Below, piece by piece: positions 7,602-16,077 of a stretch of 64,000 nucleotides of DNA. A model generated the notes under the pieces. That model made no database searches and was not told the origin of the DNA. It was given only the letters and a program-made list of their open reading frames with translations. Origin of the DNA: Massilia endophytica. Its GTDB lineage: Bacteria; Pseudomonadota; Gammaproteobacteria; Burkholderiales; Burkholderiaceae_D. A program made the translations under genes and the position numbers. Location of the stretch: positions 620,001-684,000 of the forward strand of contig NZ_CP088952.1 of the NCBI RefSeq assembly GCF_021165955.1, read 5' to 3'. Numbering within the stretch: the first letter of the stretch is position 1; every line of letters begins with the position of its first letter.

Positions 7602-8072
7602 ATGTTGCCGAGACTCGCACTGGTATTAATCATTCTTTTCAATGTCGCATCTACTGCAAAGGCAGATGCTACCCAGCCCTCGGCTGTCGATTTTGTTCAG
7701 CGTCATGACCTTGGGAGCAATATGGAGACCCTGGGGCTGGCTGTAGCACAGAGAACCCAGACATTTGCGCTGATGGCTTCGAAATTAGGACAATCGGAGG
7801 CGAAGGTGCTGGTGTCCAGGGAGATGGACATTCAAGCGGCCCGGTTTCAGCCGCAGTGGAACGCGAATCTCGCAAAAGTCTATTCCCGGCACTTCAGCCC
7901 CGAGGAACTGGCCTCGCTCGCTTCCGAGGGACGTAGCTCCAGGTATCTTGCAAAGCTGGGCAGCAAGCAGGCCGAGATCGGAGCGGAGGTGCAACAAGTG
8001 TCCGCCCCGATATTGACCGAGTATGTCAGCGCTTCACTCAATGAAGCGTTTGCGAAATTCTCGCGCAAGTGA
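7602..8072 (+). CDS. Secreted DUF2059-like protein
   Basis: From the ATG at 7602 the product is 156 residues with a signal peptide (MLPRLALVLIILFNVASTAKA). The helical C-terminal half contains FSPEELASLASEGRSSRYLAK, similar to the DUF2059 pattern in which a helix following 'FSPEEL' leads to a short conserved turn. DUF2059 proteins are small periplasmic helical proteins without known activity. There is no obvious ribosome binding site before 7602, and the frame is open further upstream, so the start is uncertain; coupling to the preceding membrane protein gene is possible. Composition is low in GC. Confidence 0.6.
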   Translation: MLPRLALVLIILFNVASTAKADATQPSAVDFVQRHDLGSNMETLGLAVAQRTQTFALMASKLGQSEAKVLVSREMDIQAARFQPQWNANLAKVYSRHFSPEELASLASEGRSSRYLAKLGSKQAEIGAEVQQVSAPILTEYVSASLNEAFAKFSRK

Positions 8073-8094
8073 ACAGAACCCAGCTGCCCGGCTG

Positions 8095-9540
8095 TTAGTA
8101 GTGCTCGGGAACCACCATTTCCACATAGTCCGACAGCGCCTGCAGTATTTCCTGCCCTCGCTCGTCGGTCGTGGAGGACAGCGCATCGAGCTCGCCGAAT
8201 AGCTGGTCGACCGTGCGGGCGCCGCCGGCGCCTTCGAAGAAGCGGGCGGCGCGGTGCTGTTCCCATTGCTCTATTTCGTGTTCGTTCAGCGTCTGCGGGA
8301 AGTTGCGGGCGCGGTAGCGAAACAGGAGCTCCTGCAGGCGGTCGTCCTGGAATTGCGGCGACATTTGCGCCAGCTTCTCGGGGCGTTCGCGGCGCAGCGA
8401 ATCGAGCAGGCGGCGGTCGCCGTTGCTGACGAAGCCTCCGTACAGGTCTTCGTCCACATCCGCCGGTTCGCCTGGCGGACGATAGAACACTTCTTCCCAG
8501 ATCGCCGCCATGTCCGGCCCCGCCGCCGCAAGCTGCGCGAAGGCGCGGCCCTGTTCGAGGTCCATGCCCCAGCGCTCCGCCATCTGCGGCGAGAGGGTCT
8601 TCAGGTTCGATACCAGCATCGGCGACTTGTTGATGTGGATGCTCTTCACCGGCAGCCGCGTCACGCCTTCGGGCAGTGCTTCGCTGCGCGTGAAGAGGCG
8701 CAGGCGGATGGTGTCGGCGTCCAGCGCAAACAGTTCGCTCGGGTCGTGGCTGCAGTCCCAGACGATCAGTTCGTTCTTGTTCGTGGGATGGCTGGCCAGC
8801 GGCCACACGAGGGCCAGGCAGCCGCGCTCCGGCGGGAACATGCCGGAAACGTGCAGGAAGGGCTGGCGCAGTGCAGGGGCCAGATGCATGCCGATTTCCT
8901 CGGCCACGCGCTCCTTCTTGTGCAGCGCGAGGCAGAAGTCGAAGAGCTTGGGCTGGCGCTGGCGGATCAGGCGCGCCAGGGCGATGGTGGCACGCACGTC
9001 GGAGAGGGCGTCGTGGGCTGCTTCGTGCACCAGGCCATTTGCCGCTGTCAAATGCTCAAGTTTGAAGCTTGGCTTGCCGTTATCGTGAGTAGGCCACACG
9101 ATTCCGTCCGGCCGCAGGGCGTAGCACATGCGTACCACGTCCAGCAGGTCCCAGCGGCCGCACTGGTTCTGCCATTCGCGGGCATAGGGGTCGATCAGGT
9201 TGCGCCAGAAGAGGAAGCGGGTAACTTCGTCGTCGAAGCGGATGGTGTTGTAGCCGACGCCGATGGTGCCGGGCTGGGAAAAGGCCTGTTCGATGGCGGC
9301 AGCGAACTGGTACTCCGGCACGCCCTGTTCGAGGCACTGCTGCGGCGTGATGCCGGTAATCAGGCAGGCCGTCGGATCGGGCAGGAAGTCGTTGGCGGGT
9401 TGGCAGAACAGCATCACCGGCTCGCCGATCTCGTTCAGTTCCGCATCGGTGCGGATGGCGGCAAACTGGGCGGGACGGTCGCGGCGGGGCACGGCGCCGA
9501 AGGTTTCGTAGTCGTGCCAAAGGAAGGTGTGATTACTCAT
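8095..9540 (-). CDS. sbcB: Exodeoxyribonuclease I
   Basis: Exonuclease I digests single-stranded DNA from the 3' end and works in mismatch repair and recombination. The 481-residue length matches the family. The DEDDh exonuclease residues are visible: FLWHDYETFG (Asp and Glu) at residues 6-15, a middle Asp in GYNTIRFDDEV, and the His/Asp pair in AHDALSDVRATIALARLI. The C-terminal SH3-like and helical regions include PLSQ-type segments of the family. Its ATG lies only 12 bases from the GTG of the divergent gene at 9553, so the two promoters must lie inside the opposite coding regions. Confidence 0.93.
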   Translation of the reverse strand: MSNHTFLWHDYETFGAVPRRDRPAQFAAIRTDAELNEIGEPVMLFCQPANDFLPDPTACLITGITPQQCLEQGVPEYQFAAAIEQAFSQPGTIGVGYNTIRFDDEVTRFLFWRNLIDPYAREWQNQCGRWDLLDVVRMCYALRPDGIVWPTHDNGKPSFKLEHLTAANGLVHEAAHDALSDVRATIALARLIRQRQPKLFDFCLALHKKERVAEEIGMHLAPALRQPFLHVSGMFPPERGCLALVWPLASHPTNKNELIVWDCSHDPSELFALDADTIRLRLFTRSEALPEGVTRLPVKSIHINKSPMLVSNLKTLSPQMAERWGMDLEQGRAFAQLAAAGPDMAAIWEEVFYRPPGEPADVDEDLYGGFVSNGDRRLLDSLRRERPEKLAQMSPQFQDDRLQELLFRYRARNFPQTLNEHEIEQWEQHRAARFFEGAGGARTVDQLFGELDALSSTTDERGQEILQALSDYVEMVVPEHY

Positions 9541-9552
9541 AAGGAGATTATC

Positions 9553-10101
9553 GTGGCAAATCCTGTTTCTCTCAACGCCAAAAGCGCGGTCGCGGGCAAT
9601 GCGCCCGCCGAGGCGGCAATGCCCGCGGCGGCCCGCAGCAAGCTTCAGCTCAATGCCGCGATCATGCAGTCCACCGCCGAAATCTCGATCGGGGCAACGA
9701 GCGACCCGCAGGCGCTGCTGTACAAATCGGCCATCACCAGCATCAACGAGGCGCTGAAGGCTGACCTGGGCGACAACGCCATCCAGCAGCTTGCGTCACA
9801 GGACAACTCTCCAGAAGCCACCGCCGGCCGCATCGTGTCGCTGGCCACCGGCTTTTTCGACGCCTTCAAGAAGCAGAATCCCACGCTGGAAGGCGGCGAG
9901 GCGCTCAACAAGTTCATGGACACCATACGCGGCGGCGTGGAGAAAGGCTTCAAGGAAGCCCGCGACATCCTGCAGGGCCTGCAGGTGCTGGATGGAGACA
10001 TCGCCGCGAATATCGACAAGACCTGGGAGCTGGTGATGAAGGGGCTGGACGATTTCGCCGCTTCCTTCAAGGCTCCTGCCGAAGAGGAGCAGCCCTCCTA
10101 A
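9553..10101 (+). CDS. DUF5610-like protein
   Basis: A GTG at 9553 with AAGGAG six bases upstream gives a 182-residue protein. It is soluble and mainly helical, with an Ala-rich N-terminus, then LQLNAAIMQSTAEISI, LLYKSAITSINEALKADLG, and NSPEATAGRIVSLATGFFDAFKKQNP. This pattern resembles DUF5610. No signal peptide or catalytic motif is seen. The stop overlaps the stop of the convergent GGDEF gene by 4 bases. Confidence 0.65.
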   Translation: MANPVSLNAKSAVAGNAPAEAAMPAAARSKLQLNAAIMQSTAEISIGATSDPQALLYKSAITSINEALKADLGDNAIQQLASQDNSPEATAGRIVSLATGFFDAFKKQNPTLEGGEALNKFMDTIRGGVEKGFKEARDILQGLQVLDGDIAANIDKTWELVMKGLDDFAASFKAPAEEEQPS

Positions 10102-11078
10102 GCGGGGCAGTGGACGGCAATGCGGTCGCGCCCGCCTTCCTTGGCGCGATAAAGCGCGCCGTCCGCTGCGGCAATGAGGTCCTGCTCGTCCTGTCCCGCG
10201 CCCAGGCAGGCCACGCCGAAGGACGCGGTAATGTGCGGCAGCGGCATCTGCTGCGTATTCTCGAAGACGACGGCCTGCCGCATGCGCTCGCACAGGCGCT
10301 GGGCCACGCCTGACGCCACCGTGTCGCTGGTGTCAGGCAGGATCACCATCATCTCCTCGCCGCCGTAGCGCACCGCGAAATCGCTGGGACGCAGCGCGCC
10401 GCTCAGAACCCGCGCCGCCGTGCGCAGGGCATGGTCGCCCTGCAGGTGGCCATGCGTATCGTTGAAGCGCTTGAAGTGGTCGATATCGATCATGATCAGC
10501 GATAGCGGCCGCTGGGTTTCGTGCGCGTTCGCCACGAGGCTGGGCAGCACGTCGTTCAGCCAGGCGCGGTTCTGCAGGCCCGTGAGGCCGTCCACCATGG
10601 AGAGCTGGCGATAGAACTCGCCGAGCTTCTGGCGCCGCCGCAGCTGGGCGTTGGCGGCGCGGATGCGGAAGGAGAGCAGGCGCAGAAGATTGCGCGCCAC
10701 GCCGTTCGAGGCGTCGATCAGCTGCCAGAGCCGGTCCGCTTCCACCACCAGCACCTCGCTGCGTTCCAGCGCCGTGATCGTGAGCAGGCTCGCTTCCTCG
10801 TCCAGCACCGACTGTTCGCCGACGCTTTCGCCGGGCAGCACCTTGCTGACCGAGCCGTCCGCCATGCCGGTGCGCGTGTCGGTCGCCACGGAGAGCGCGC
10901 CGCTCAGCACAACGTAGAGTCGGGCACGCTGCGGGTCGGACACCGTTTCGCCCATCTCCGCCTGCATCACGGGGCAGTCGGCCAGCAGGCGGGCCGCCGT
11001 GGCCTGGTCGGCGTCACGGAGGAGCTGCAGGTCGTCGCTGCGGTAAGGGGAGGCGGAGAAGGGATGGAGAAGTTTCAC
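10098..11078 (-). CDS. Diguanylate cyclase with N-terminal cyclic-nucleotide-binding-like domain
   Basis: The preferred GTG start at 11078 gives 326 residues and avoids overlap with the divergent gene; a longer form up to 11150 is possible. Residues ~20-140 look like a CRP-type cyclic-nucleotide-binding domain (LYVVLSGALSVATD, LPGESVGEQSVL). A coiled-coil linker (RIRAANAQLRRRQKLGEFYRQL) leads to a GGDEF domain with DGLTGLQNRAWL, the metal-binding DIDHFKRFND, and the active-site RYGGEEMM. Five residues upstream an RPSD inhibitory site is present, so product inhibition by c-di-GMP is likely. The last position of the motif is Met rather than Phe. It is probably an active c-di-GMP synthase controlled through its sensor domain, whose ligand is unknown. 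Confidence 0.85.
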   Translation of the reverse strand: MKLLHPFSASPYRSDDLQLLRDADQATAARLLADCPVMQAEMGETVSDPQRARLYVVLSGALSVATDTRTGMADGSVSKVLPGESVGEQSVLDEEASLLTITALERSEVLVVEADRLWQLIDASNGVARNLLRLLSFRIRAANAQLRRRQKLGEFYRQLSMVDGLTGLQNRAWLNDVLPSLVANAHETQRPLSLIMIDIDHFKRFNDTHGHLQGDHALRTAARVLSGALRPSDFAVRYGGEEMMVILPDTSDTVASGVAQRLCERMRQAVVFENTQQMPLPHITASFGVACLGAGQDEQDLIAAADGALYRAKEGGRDRIAVHCPA

Positions 11079-11149
11079 GATAGCAATTCGAGCTGGGCGG
11101 TAGTGCCGCTGCGCAAGATGATAGCGCACCTGCCGCGAGGTGTGGTCCA

Positions 11150-11938
11150 ATGGCGGCCATGAACTACGTAGACTCCATCGGGCAGCAACATGCTGCCGAT
11201 CCCGGCGCCCGCATCGTGTCCCTGGTGCCGTCCATCACCGAACTGCTGTGCGAGCTGGGACTGGCCCCGCAGCTGGCGGGACGCACGGGGTTCTGCATCC
11301 ATCCCGCGGAGGTGGTGAAGAGCATTCCCAAGGTGGGCGGCACCAAGGATGTGAACATCGAAAAGATCCGCAAGCTGGCGCCCACGCATGTGGTGGTGAA
11401 CATCGACGAGAACGAAAAGCCCACCGTGGACAAGCTGGCCGAATTCGTGCCGCACATCGTGGTGACGCATCCGCTCGCGCCGCAGGACAATCTCGAACTG
11501 GCGCGCCTCATGGGCGGCATCTTCTGCGCCGGGCAAAAGGCGGAACAATGGTGCAGGGCCTTCGAAGCGGAATTGCAGGCCCTGCGCGCCGCGCCGAAAG
11601 GTCCGCCGCAGCGTGCGCTGTACTGCATCTGGCAGGATCCCTGGATGAGCATTTCGCGCGATACCTACATCGCCCGCATGCTCGCCGAAATCGGCTGGAC
11701 GATTCCGGACCTGGGAGAGGCGCGCTACCCGCGCTTCGAATGGACGGAGGCCCTGGTCGAAGAGGTGGACCAGGTGCTGCTCTCCACCGAACCATACCGC
11801 TTCACCCAGGAGCACGCGGACGCGCTGGAAAAGCAGATCGGCAAGCCGGTGCAGTTGGTGGATGGGGAGATGATGTCCTGGTACGGCAGCCGCGCGCTGG
11901 AAGGCCTGCGCTACCTGCGCGGCCTGGCGGCTGCCTGA
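11150..11938 (+). CDS. BtuF-like substrate-binding protein (helical backbone metal receptor fold)
   Basis: The 262-residue protein has the two-lobe periplasmic-binding-protein fold of the cobalamin/iron-siderophore class: RIVSLVPSITELLCELGLAPQLAGRTGFC at the N-terminus, KVGGTKDVNIEKIRKLAPTHVVV, and a long inter-lobe helix near residues 105-130. No signal peptide is seen, so it may act in the cytoplasm or be anchored otherwise; such soluble forms without transporter genes are common in this group. No ABC transporter is adjacent. Two ATG codons (11150 and 11159) are possible starts. The ligand could be cobalamin but this is not shown by the sequence. Confidence 0.78.
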   Translation: MAAMNYVDSIGQQHAADPGARIVSLVPSITELLCELGLAPQLAGRTGFCIHPAEVVKSIPKVGGTKDVNIEKIRKLAPTHVVVNIDENEKPTVDKLAEFVPHIVVTHPLAPQDNLELARLMGGIFCAGQKAEQWCRAFEAELQALRAAPKGPPQRALYCIWQDPWMSISRDTYIARMLAEIGWTIPDLGEARYPRFEWTEALVEEVDQVLLSTEPYRFTQEHADALEKQIGKPVQLVDGEMMSWYGSRALEGLRYLRGLAAA

Positions 11939-11943
11939 TCGGG

Positions 11944-12309
11944 CTATTCTTCTTCGCTTGGCGCTGCGTTGAGTTCGCGCGCCGAACCCTGGCGCTTGCT
12001 GTCGTTGAGGCGGCCGAGCGCACTGTCCACCGCGCGTTTCAGCTTGTCCGCAGCGCCGTTGATGGCCTGGTGCAGGGTGACCGAATGGTCGCTCACCGCA
12101 ATCGGCTGGTAGCCGTTGACGCGCGCTTCCATCATGCAGCGGTTCGCACCGTCCGCGCCTTTCTGTGCCAGGTCGTTGCTGACATGGACGTCCACGCGGG
12201 CAATCTGTTCGCCGAAGCGCCCCAGCGCGGAAGAAACCACCTGGTTCACGTGCTCGTCCAGGCCCGCGTGCTGCTCAATCGTTTTGTCGGTATTCACATG
12301 GATCTGCAT
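11944..12309 (-). CDS. HPF/RaiA-family ribosome-associated protein
   Basis: The ATG at 12309 has a strong ribosome binding site (AAGGAG). The 121-residue product matches the short HPF/RaiA fold: MQIHVNTDKTIEQHAGLDEHV, a central RVDVHVSNDLAQKG, and the AVSDHSVTLHQAINGAADKLKRAVDSAL helix. Known members bind the small ribosomal subunit in stationary phase and stop translation. This copy lacks the long C-terminal dimerisation domain and ends in an acidic tail, so it is a short-type or divergent member. It is convergent with the BtuF-like gene, with 5 bases between the stops. Confidence 0.8.
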   Translation of the reverse strand: MQIHVNTDKTIEQHAGLDEHVNQVVSSALGRFGEQIARVDVHVSNDLAQKGADGANRCMMEARVNGYQPIAVSDHSVTLHQAINGAADKLKRAVDSALGRLNDSKRQGSARELNAAPSEEE

Positions 12310-12543
12310 AGAGGCTCCTTGAGTTCTTCGAGAAACGATCTTACTCCTCCTGCGCGAAGGCGCCGTTAGGTACAACACACTTAAGGCCATGCCGATGCGT
12401 TTGCGACGGCGGTGCACCAAATGCGACGGGACATCCGTCCTGCATGCCTGAGAGGGATAGTTCTTGCCGTTGAGTAATGGAGCCGGTATCGTTGGTCCCG
12501 TAACCGGCACCATAGCCGGGCTCTCACTGGGGACAGACAAGAA

Positions 12544-14193
12544 ATGAATTTGCGTGACTTTAAGATTGGTACGCGGCTGGGCATCGGCTTTGGCGCCATC
12601 CTGCTCATTCTCGCGGTTGTGATCCTTTTGACGAACTGGTTCAACTACAGCCAGAAGGCCAGTCTGATGGCCGGATTGCAGCGCTCCGCGCTCAAGGGCG
12701 AGCATGCGGCGGCCATGAAGAGCTCAATGCTTGAGACTGGCATTTCGATCCGCAGCATCGGCCTGCTGACCGACATCGTCGCAATGCAGGACGAGCAAGC
12801 CAGGATCAAGCAGCAGCGCCAGCGCTATAACGAAGCCCTGCGCAGACTGGAAGCGTCCCAGCTGGGCGAGGACGAGAAGGCGCTGATGGGAGAGATCGCC
12901 GCGCTGGATACCAAGCTCGACACCGCCTTCAAGGAAGCGACGGGACGGATCAGCGCCTTCGACACCGACGGCGCAGCGGCCGTATTCCACAGCCAGATCG
13001 ATCCGCTGACCGGCAAGGCGCTGACGGCGCTGAACCGCCTGGTCGCCATGCAGAAGGAAAATGCGGAACGCTTCCTGGCCAATTCGGTGGAGGGCGACCG
13101 TGCGCTGATGACGATGCTGATCGCCATCGGCGTGGGCGCGCTGCTGTTGGGTATGGGCTGCGCCGTGCTGATCACCCGTTCGGTGACCGGCCCGCTGCGC
13201 GGTTCCGTCGAGCTGGCGCGCCGGGTGGCGGGCGGTGAGCTCGACAACGAGGTGATGGTCGAGGGCAGGGATGAGACCAGCGATCTGCTGCAAGCGCTGA
13301 AGGACATGAACGAGAGCCTGCTGGGCATCGTGGGCGATGTGCGCCAAGGCACGGACGCCATCTCGGTGGCCTCGCGCGAGATCGCCTCGGGCAATGCCGA
13401 CCTGTCGTCGCGCACGGAAGCGCAGGCCGGATCGCTTGAGGAAACGGCCAGCTCGATGGAGGAGCTGACCAGCACCGTCAAGCAGAATGCAGACAACGCA
13501 CGCCAGGCCAATCAGCTGGCGGCCAACGCATCCTCGGTGGCGCAGAAGGGCGGCGAGGTGGTCGAGCAGGTGGTGCAGACCATGGGATCGATCAAGGACA
13601 GTTCGCGCCGCATTGTCGACATCATTGGCGTCATCGACAGCATTGCCTTCCAGACCAATATTCTGGCGCTGAACGCCGCCGTCGAGGCGGCGCGCGCTGG
13701 CGAGCAGGGACGCGGCTTTGCCGTCGTGGCCTCGGAAGTGCGCAACCTGGCGCAGCGTTCGGCGAATGCGGCCAAGGAGATCAAGGAGCTGATCAGCGAC
13801 TCGGTCGGCAAGGTGGACACGGGAAGCAAGCTGGTGGACGAGGCGGGCCAGACCATGGAAATGGTGGTGGCCTCGATCCGCCAGGTGGCCGATATCATGG
13901 GCGAGATCACCGCAGCCAGCCAGGAACAGAGCAGCGGCATCGAGGAGGTCAACCAGGCCATTGCGCAAATGGATGAAATGACGCAGCAGAACTCGGCACT
14001 GGTCGAACAGGCGGCCGCGGCCGCGGCCAGCATGCAGGAGCAGGCGTCCCGGCTCGCAGGCGCGGTGAGCGTGTTCAAGCTTGGCGCCAACTGCCCTGCG
14101 CAGGCTGCGTCGGCACGGCGTGTCCCGATCGCGCGTGCGCCCGTGCCGCCCAAGGTACTGGCTGGGGCGGGCGTGGCCGACGTGTGGGAATAG
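12544..14193 (+). CDS. Methyl-accepting chemotaxis protein
   Basis: A transmembrane chemoreceptor of 549 residues. TM1 lies at about 12-33, followed by a helical periplasmic sensor of the four-helix-bundle type, TM2 at about 193-215, a HAMP domain to about 268, and a long signalling coiled coil. The hairpin tip is intact (IDSIAFQTNILALNAAVEA, then RGFAVVASEVRNLAQRSA), so it should couple to CheA/CheW. The C-terminus is Pro/Ala-rich and ends in DVWE, without a complete CheR-binding pentapeptide (x-W-x-x-F). The upstream 230 bases contain a GC-rich hairpin (GCCGGT...ACCGGC) but no riboswitch that I can identify. The ligand is unknown. A secreted Cache-like protein lies on the other side of a shared terminator. 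Confidence 0.92.
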   Translation: MNLRDFKIGTRLGIGFGAILLILAVVILLTNWFNYSQKASLMAGLQRSALKGEHAAAMKSSMLETGISIRSIGLLTDIVAMQDEQARIKQQRQRYNEALRRLEASQLGEDEKALMGEIAALDTKLDTAFKEATGRISAFDTDGAAAVFHSQIDPLTGKALTALNRLVAMQKENAERFLANSVEGDRALMTMLIAIGVGALLLGMGCAVLITRSVTGPLRGSVELARRVAGGELDNEVMVEGRDETSDLLQALKDMNESLLGIVGDVRQGTDAISVASREIASGNADLSSRTEAQAGSLEETASSMEELTSTVKQNADNARQANQLAANASSVAQKGGEVVEQVVQTMGSIKDSSRRIVDIIGVIDSIAFQTNILALNAAVEAARAGEQGRGFAVVASEVRNLAQRSANAAKEIKELISDSVGKVDTGSKLVDEAGQTMEMVVASIRQVADIMGEITAASQEQSSGIEEVNQAIAQMDEMTQQNSALVEQAAAAAASMQEQASRLAGAVSVFKLGANCPAQAASARRVPIARAPVPPKVLAGAGVADVWE

Positions 14194-14205
14194 CTGCAAA
14201 AGGAA

Positions 14206-14237
14206 ACGCCCTGCAAGCCTCGCGGCTTGCAGGGCGT
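14206..14237. terminator. Bidirectional terminator between chemoreceptor and Cache-protein genes
   Basis: A perfect 14-bp inverted repeat, ACGCCCTGCAAGCC with its complement, has a four-base loop. It lies between two convergent stop codons. T-runs are poor on both sides. Confidence 0.6.
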
Positions 14238-14256
14238 TGAAGAAACTGGCCCTGGC

Positions 14257-14715
14257 TTATTTGTAGATGCCGCAGGCGATCAGGATATCGCCCACTTTTT
14301 CGACGTAGGCCGATTTCTGCTGCATTTCCTTGGTTTGCGGATGCGGCCAGACGAAATCCACCCAGCCGTTGCCCTGCGGCGAATTGGCCGCGGCAATATA
14401 GGCCTTCACCGTTTCCTTGCCATTCGGGTCCTTGAAGCCAAGCATGTTGCGGCCGACAATTTTCGGATTCGGGCTGGCCAGGTTGACCCCTTTCATGTCG
14501 TAAGCAAAGATGTACAGGCTGCCATCAACGAACTTCCCCTTCGGGTTGTTGAACTCGGCCATGGCCTTCTCCACGCCCACCTCCTTGATATAGGCCGCGC
14601 CGCGCTTGACCATGGCGACTGCCTCGTCGGGCTTGCGCTTGTCTTCCGCCATGGCCGCCGATTGCAGGCCCAGCGCCACGCACAGGAGTGCGACTGCTTT
14701 AAACAGATTCTTCAT
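14257..14715 (-). CDS. Periplasmic single-Cache-domain protein
   Basis: The 152-residue product starts with a signal peptide (MKNLFKAVALLCVALGLQSAAMA) after a good ribosome binding site AAAGGGGAT. The mature part is almost wholly a single Cache-like domain, shown by the helix KPDEAVAMVKRGAAYIKEVG, GSLYIFAYDMKGVNLASP, and NPKIVGRNMLGFKDPNGK, then the strand GWVDFVWPHP. Such domains are usually fused to chemoreceptors or kinases; free periplasmic forms may deliver a ligand signal to a partner. The chemoreceptor gene next to it is a natural candidate partner, although convergent. Confidence 0.82.
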   Translation of the reverse strand: MKNLFKAVALLCVALGLQSAAMAEDKRKPDEAVAMVKRGAAYIKEVGVEKAMAEFNNPKGKFVDGSLYIFAYDMKGVNLASPNPKIVGRNMLGFKDPNGKETVKAYIAAANSPQGNGWVDFVWPHPQTKEMQQKSAYVEKVGDILIACGIYK

Positions 14716-14811
14716 GGATTATCCCCTTTCGATTTGTTGTGAATGCTGGCCAGAGGCCGTACTGCTGGTGTTGGCGGAGCCGCTGACGGCCCCGCGAAGA
14801 CTTGCCTGCCG

Positions 14812-15906
14812 TCAGAAACGGTGGCGGATGCCGAGGGCGGCACTGCGCTCGCGGCTGGCGGTGCTCAAGCGGTCCGACATGTAGATGGCGTACAGGTCGG
14901 TGCGCGCCGACATCCGGTGGTTGTAGCCCAGCGTCAGCGTATCGCGCGAACGGTCGGCGCCGAGCAGCGAGCCGCTGCGTTCGGTATCGGCATAGGAGGC
15001 CAGCACGGCGCCTGCGGCGCTGGTCGGAACGCTCACGCTCAAGGTGTAGGTGTGGTCGTCCATGCTCTTGCCTCCCGCGGCGTCGTTGCTGTTGTGGCGG
15101 TAGGTGGCATACGCCTTCACCACCTTGAAGTCATAGCGCGCGCCGACGAAATAGCCGTTCTGGCTGGTGATGCTGCCGTAATTGACGGGAGCGGCCGTGG
15201 CATCCAGGATGGCCGCACCGGACAGGGGATTGCTGACGCCGACGTGGGTGTACACCATCGTCAGCCCCAGGGGGCCGTTGTTATAGAAGGCATTCGCGCC
15301 GTAGTTCTTCGGGCCATCCGGTTTGCCGGTTTCGCCTGGCTGGAAGAAGAAGTTAGCCTGCAGGCCCTTGTAGACCGGCGTGGCATAGGAGACCTGATTG
15401 CTCCAGCCGCTGTCGCCCGCCGTCGTGGCGGCCCAAGTGCGGGCGCCGACGGGGCCGGAGGGCACGTAGGTGTGCAGGATCAGCGGCGAGAACTGGAAGG
15501 AGTCGCCGAACGGATTGAACTGCAATGCGGGCAGGAAGCTCGGCGCACCAAAGCGGCCCACCATCACCTTGCCGAAACTGCCGGACAGGCCTATGTAAGC
15601 GTGGCGCGAGAACAGGGTGTCGGTGCCGAAGCGGCCAGCGGCGCCAGTGTCGCCCTGGAAGAAGCCGCTCAGCGAGAAGTCCGCCTTGAGGCCGCCGCCG
15701 AGGTCTTCGACACCCATGAAACCCCATTGGGAGGTTGTCAGGCCGCCGTTGTTGACGACGGTGCGGCGCGCGGCATCGCCGCTGTACTTCAGCGAGCCTG
15801 CGTACATATCGACCACGCCGTTGATCACGACGGAGGTCTGTGCAGTGGCGGCGCCGCAGGCAGCGGCCATGACTGCAGCCAGCGCGGCTGCATTGCTTTT
15901 CTTCAT
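14812..15906 (-). CDS. Gram-negative general porin
   Basis: A 364-residue outer-membrane beta-barrel of the betaproteobacterial porin family. It has a signal peptide (ending at about AATAQ), the opening strand SSVVINGVVDMYAG-like segment with TSQWGFMGVEDLGGGLKADF, FSRHAYIGLSGSFGKVMVGRFG, and the C-terminal IRHRF ending in Phe, as needed for barrel assembly. Trimeric porins of this type pass small hydrophilic solutes. The ribosome binding site is GAGGGGATG. The gene follows the Cache protein gene by 96 bases on the opposite-direction side; no substrate can be assigned. Confidence 0.9.
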   Translation of the reverse strand: MKKSNAAALAAVMAAACGAATAQTSVVINGVVDMYAGSLKYSGDAARRTVVNNGGLTTSQWGFMGVEDLGGGLKADFSLSGFFQGDTGAAGRFGTDTLFSRHAYIGLSGSFGKVMVGRFGAPSFLPALQFNPFGDSFQFSPLILHTYVPSGPVGARTWAATTAGDSGWSNQVSYATPVYKGLQANFFFQPGETGKPDGPKNYGANAFYNNGPLGLTMVYTHVGVSNPLSGAAILDATAAPVNYGSITSQNGYFVGARYDFKVVKAYATYRHNSNDAAGGKSMDDHTYTLSVSVPTSAAGAVLASYADTERSGSLLGADRSRDTLTLGYNHRMSARTDLYAIYMSDRLSTASRERSAALGIRHRF

Positions 15907-16077
15907 TTCATCCCCTCGAATTATTATTGGATACGGCTGCCGCTTTTGTGGCGGCCAGCCCGAGGGGATTATACGTTTCCGTGCGGAAAAACTTGTCGAT
16001 AAGTGCTTCCTGGTTGCTGTTTTGCATCGCAGGACATGCGTCCCTTGCCTGAGGGGCTTTTGCCGGGGTATGGGGCC

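Noticed and set aside
12526..12536. GGGGACAG-like remnant before the chemoreceptor gene
   Set aside because: A single half of the REP core without an inverted partner, probably chance.
12330..12543. Possible riboswitch (c-di-GMP type) in the leader of the chemoreceptor
   Set aside because: Only a simple GC-rich hairpin is seen; conserved aptamer blocks are missing.
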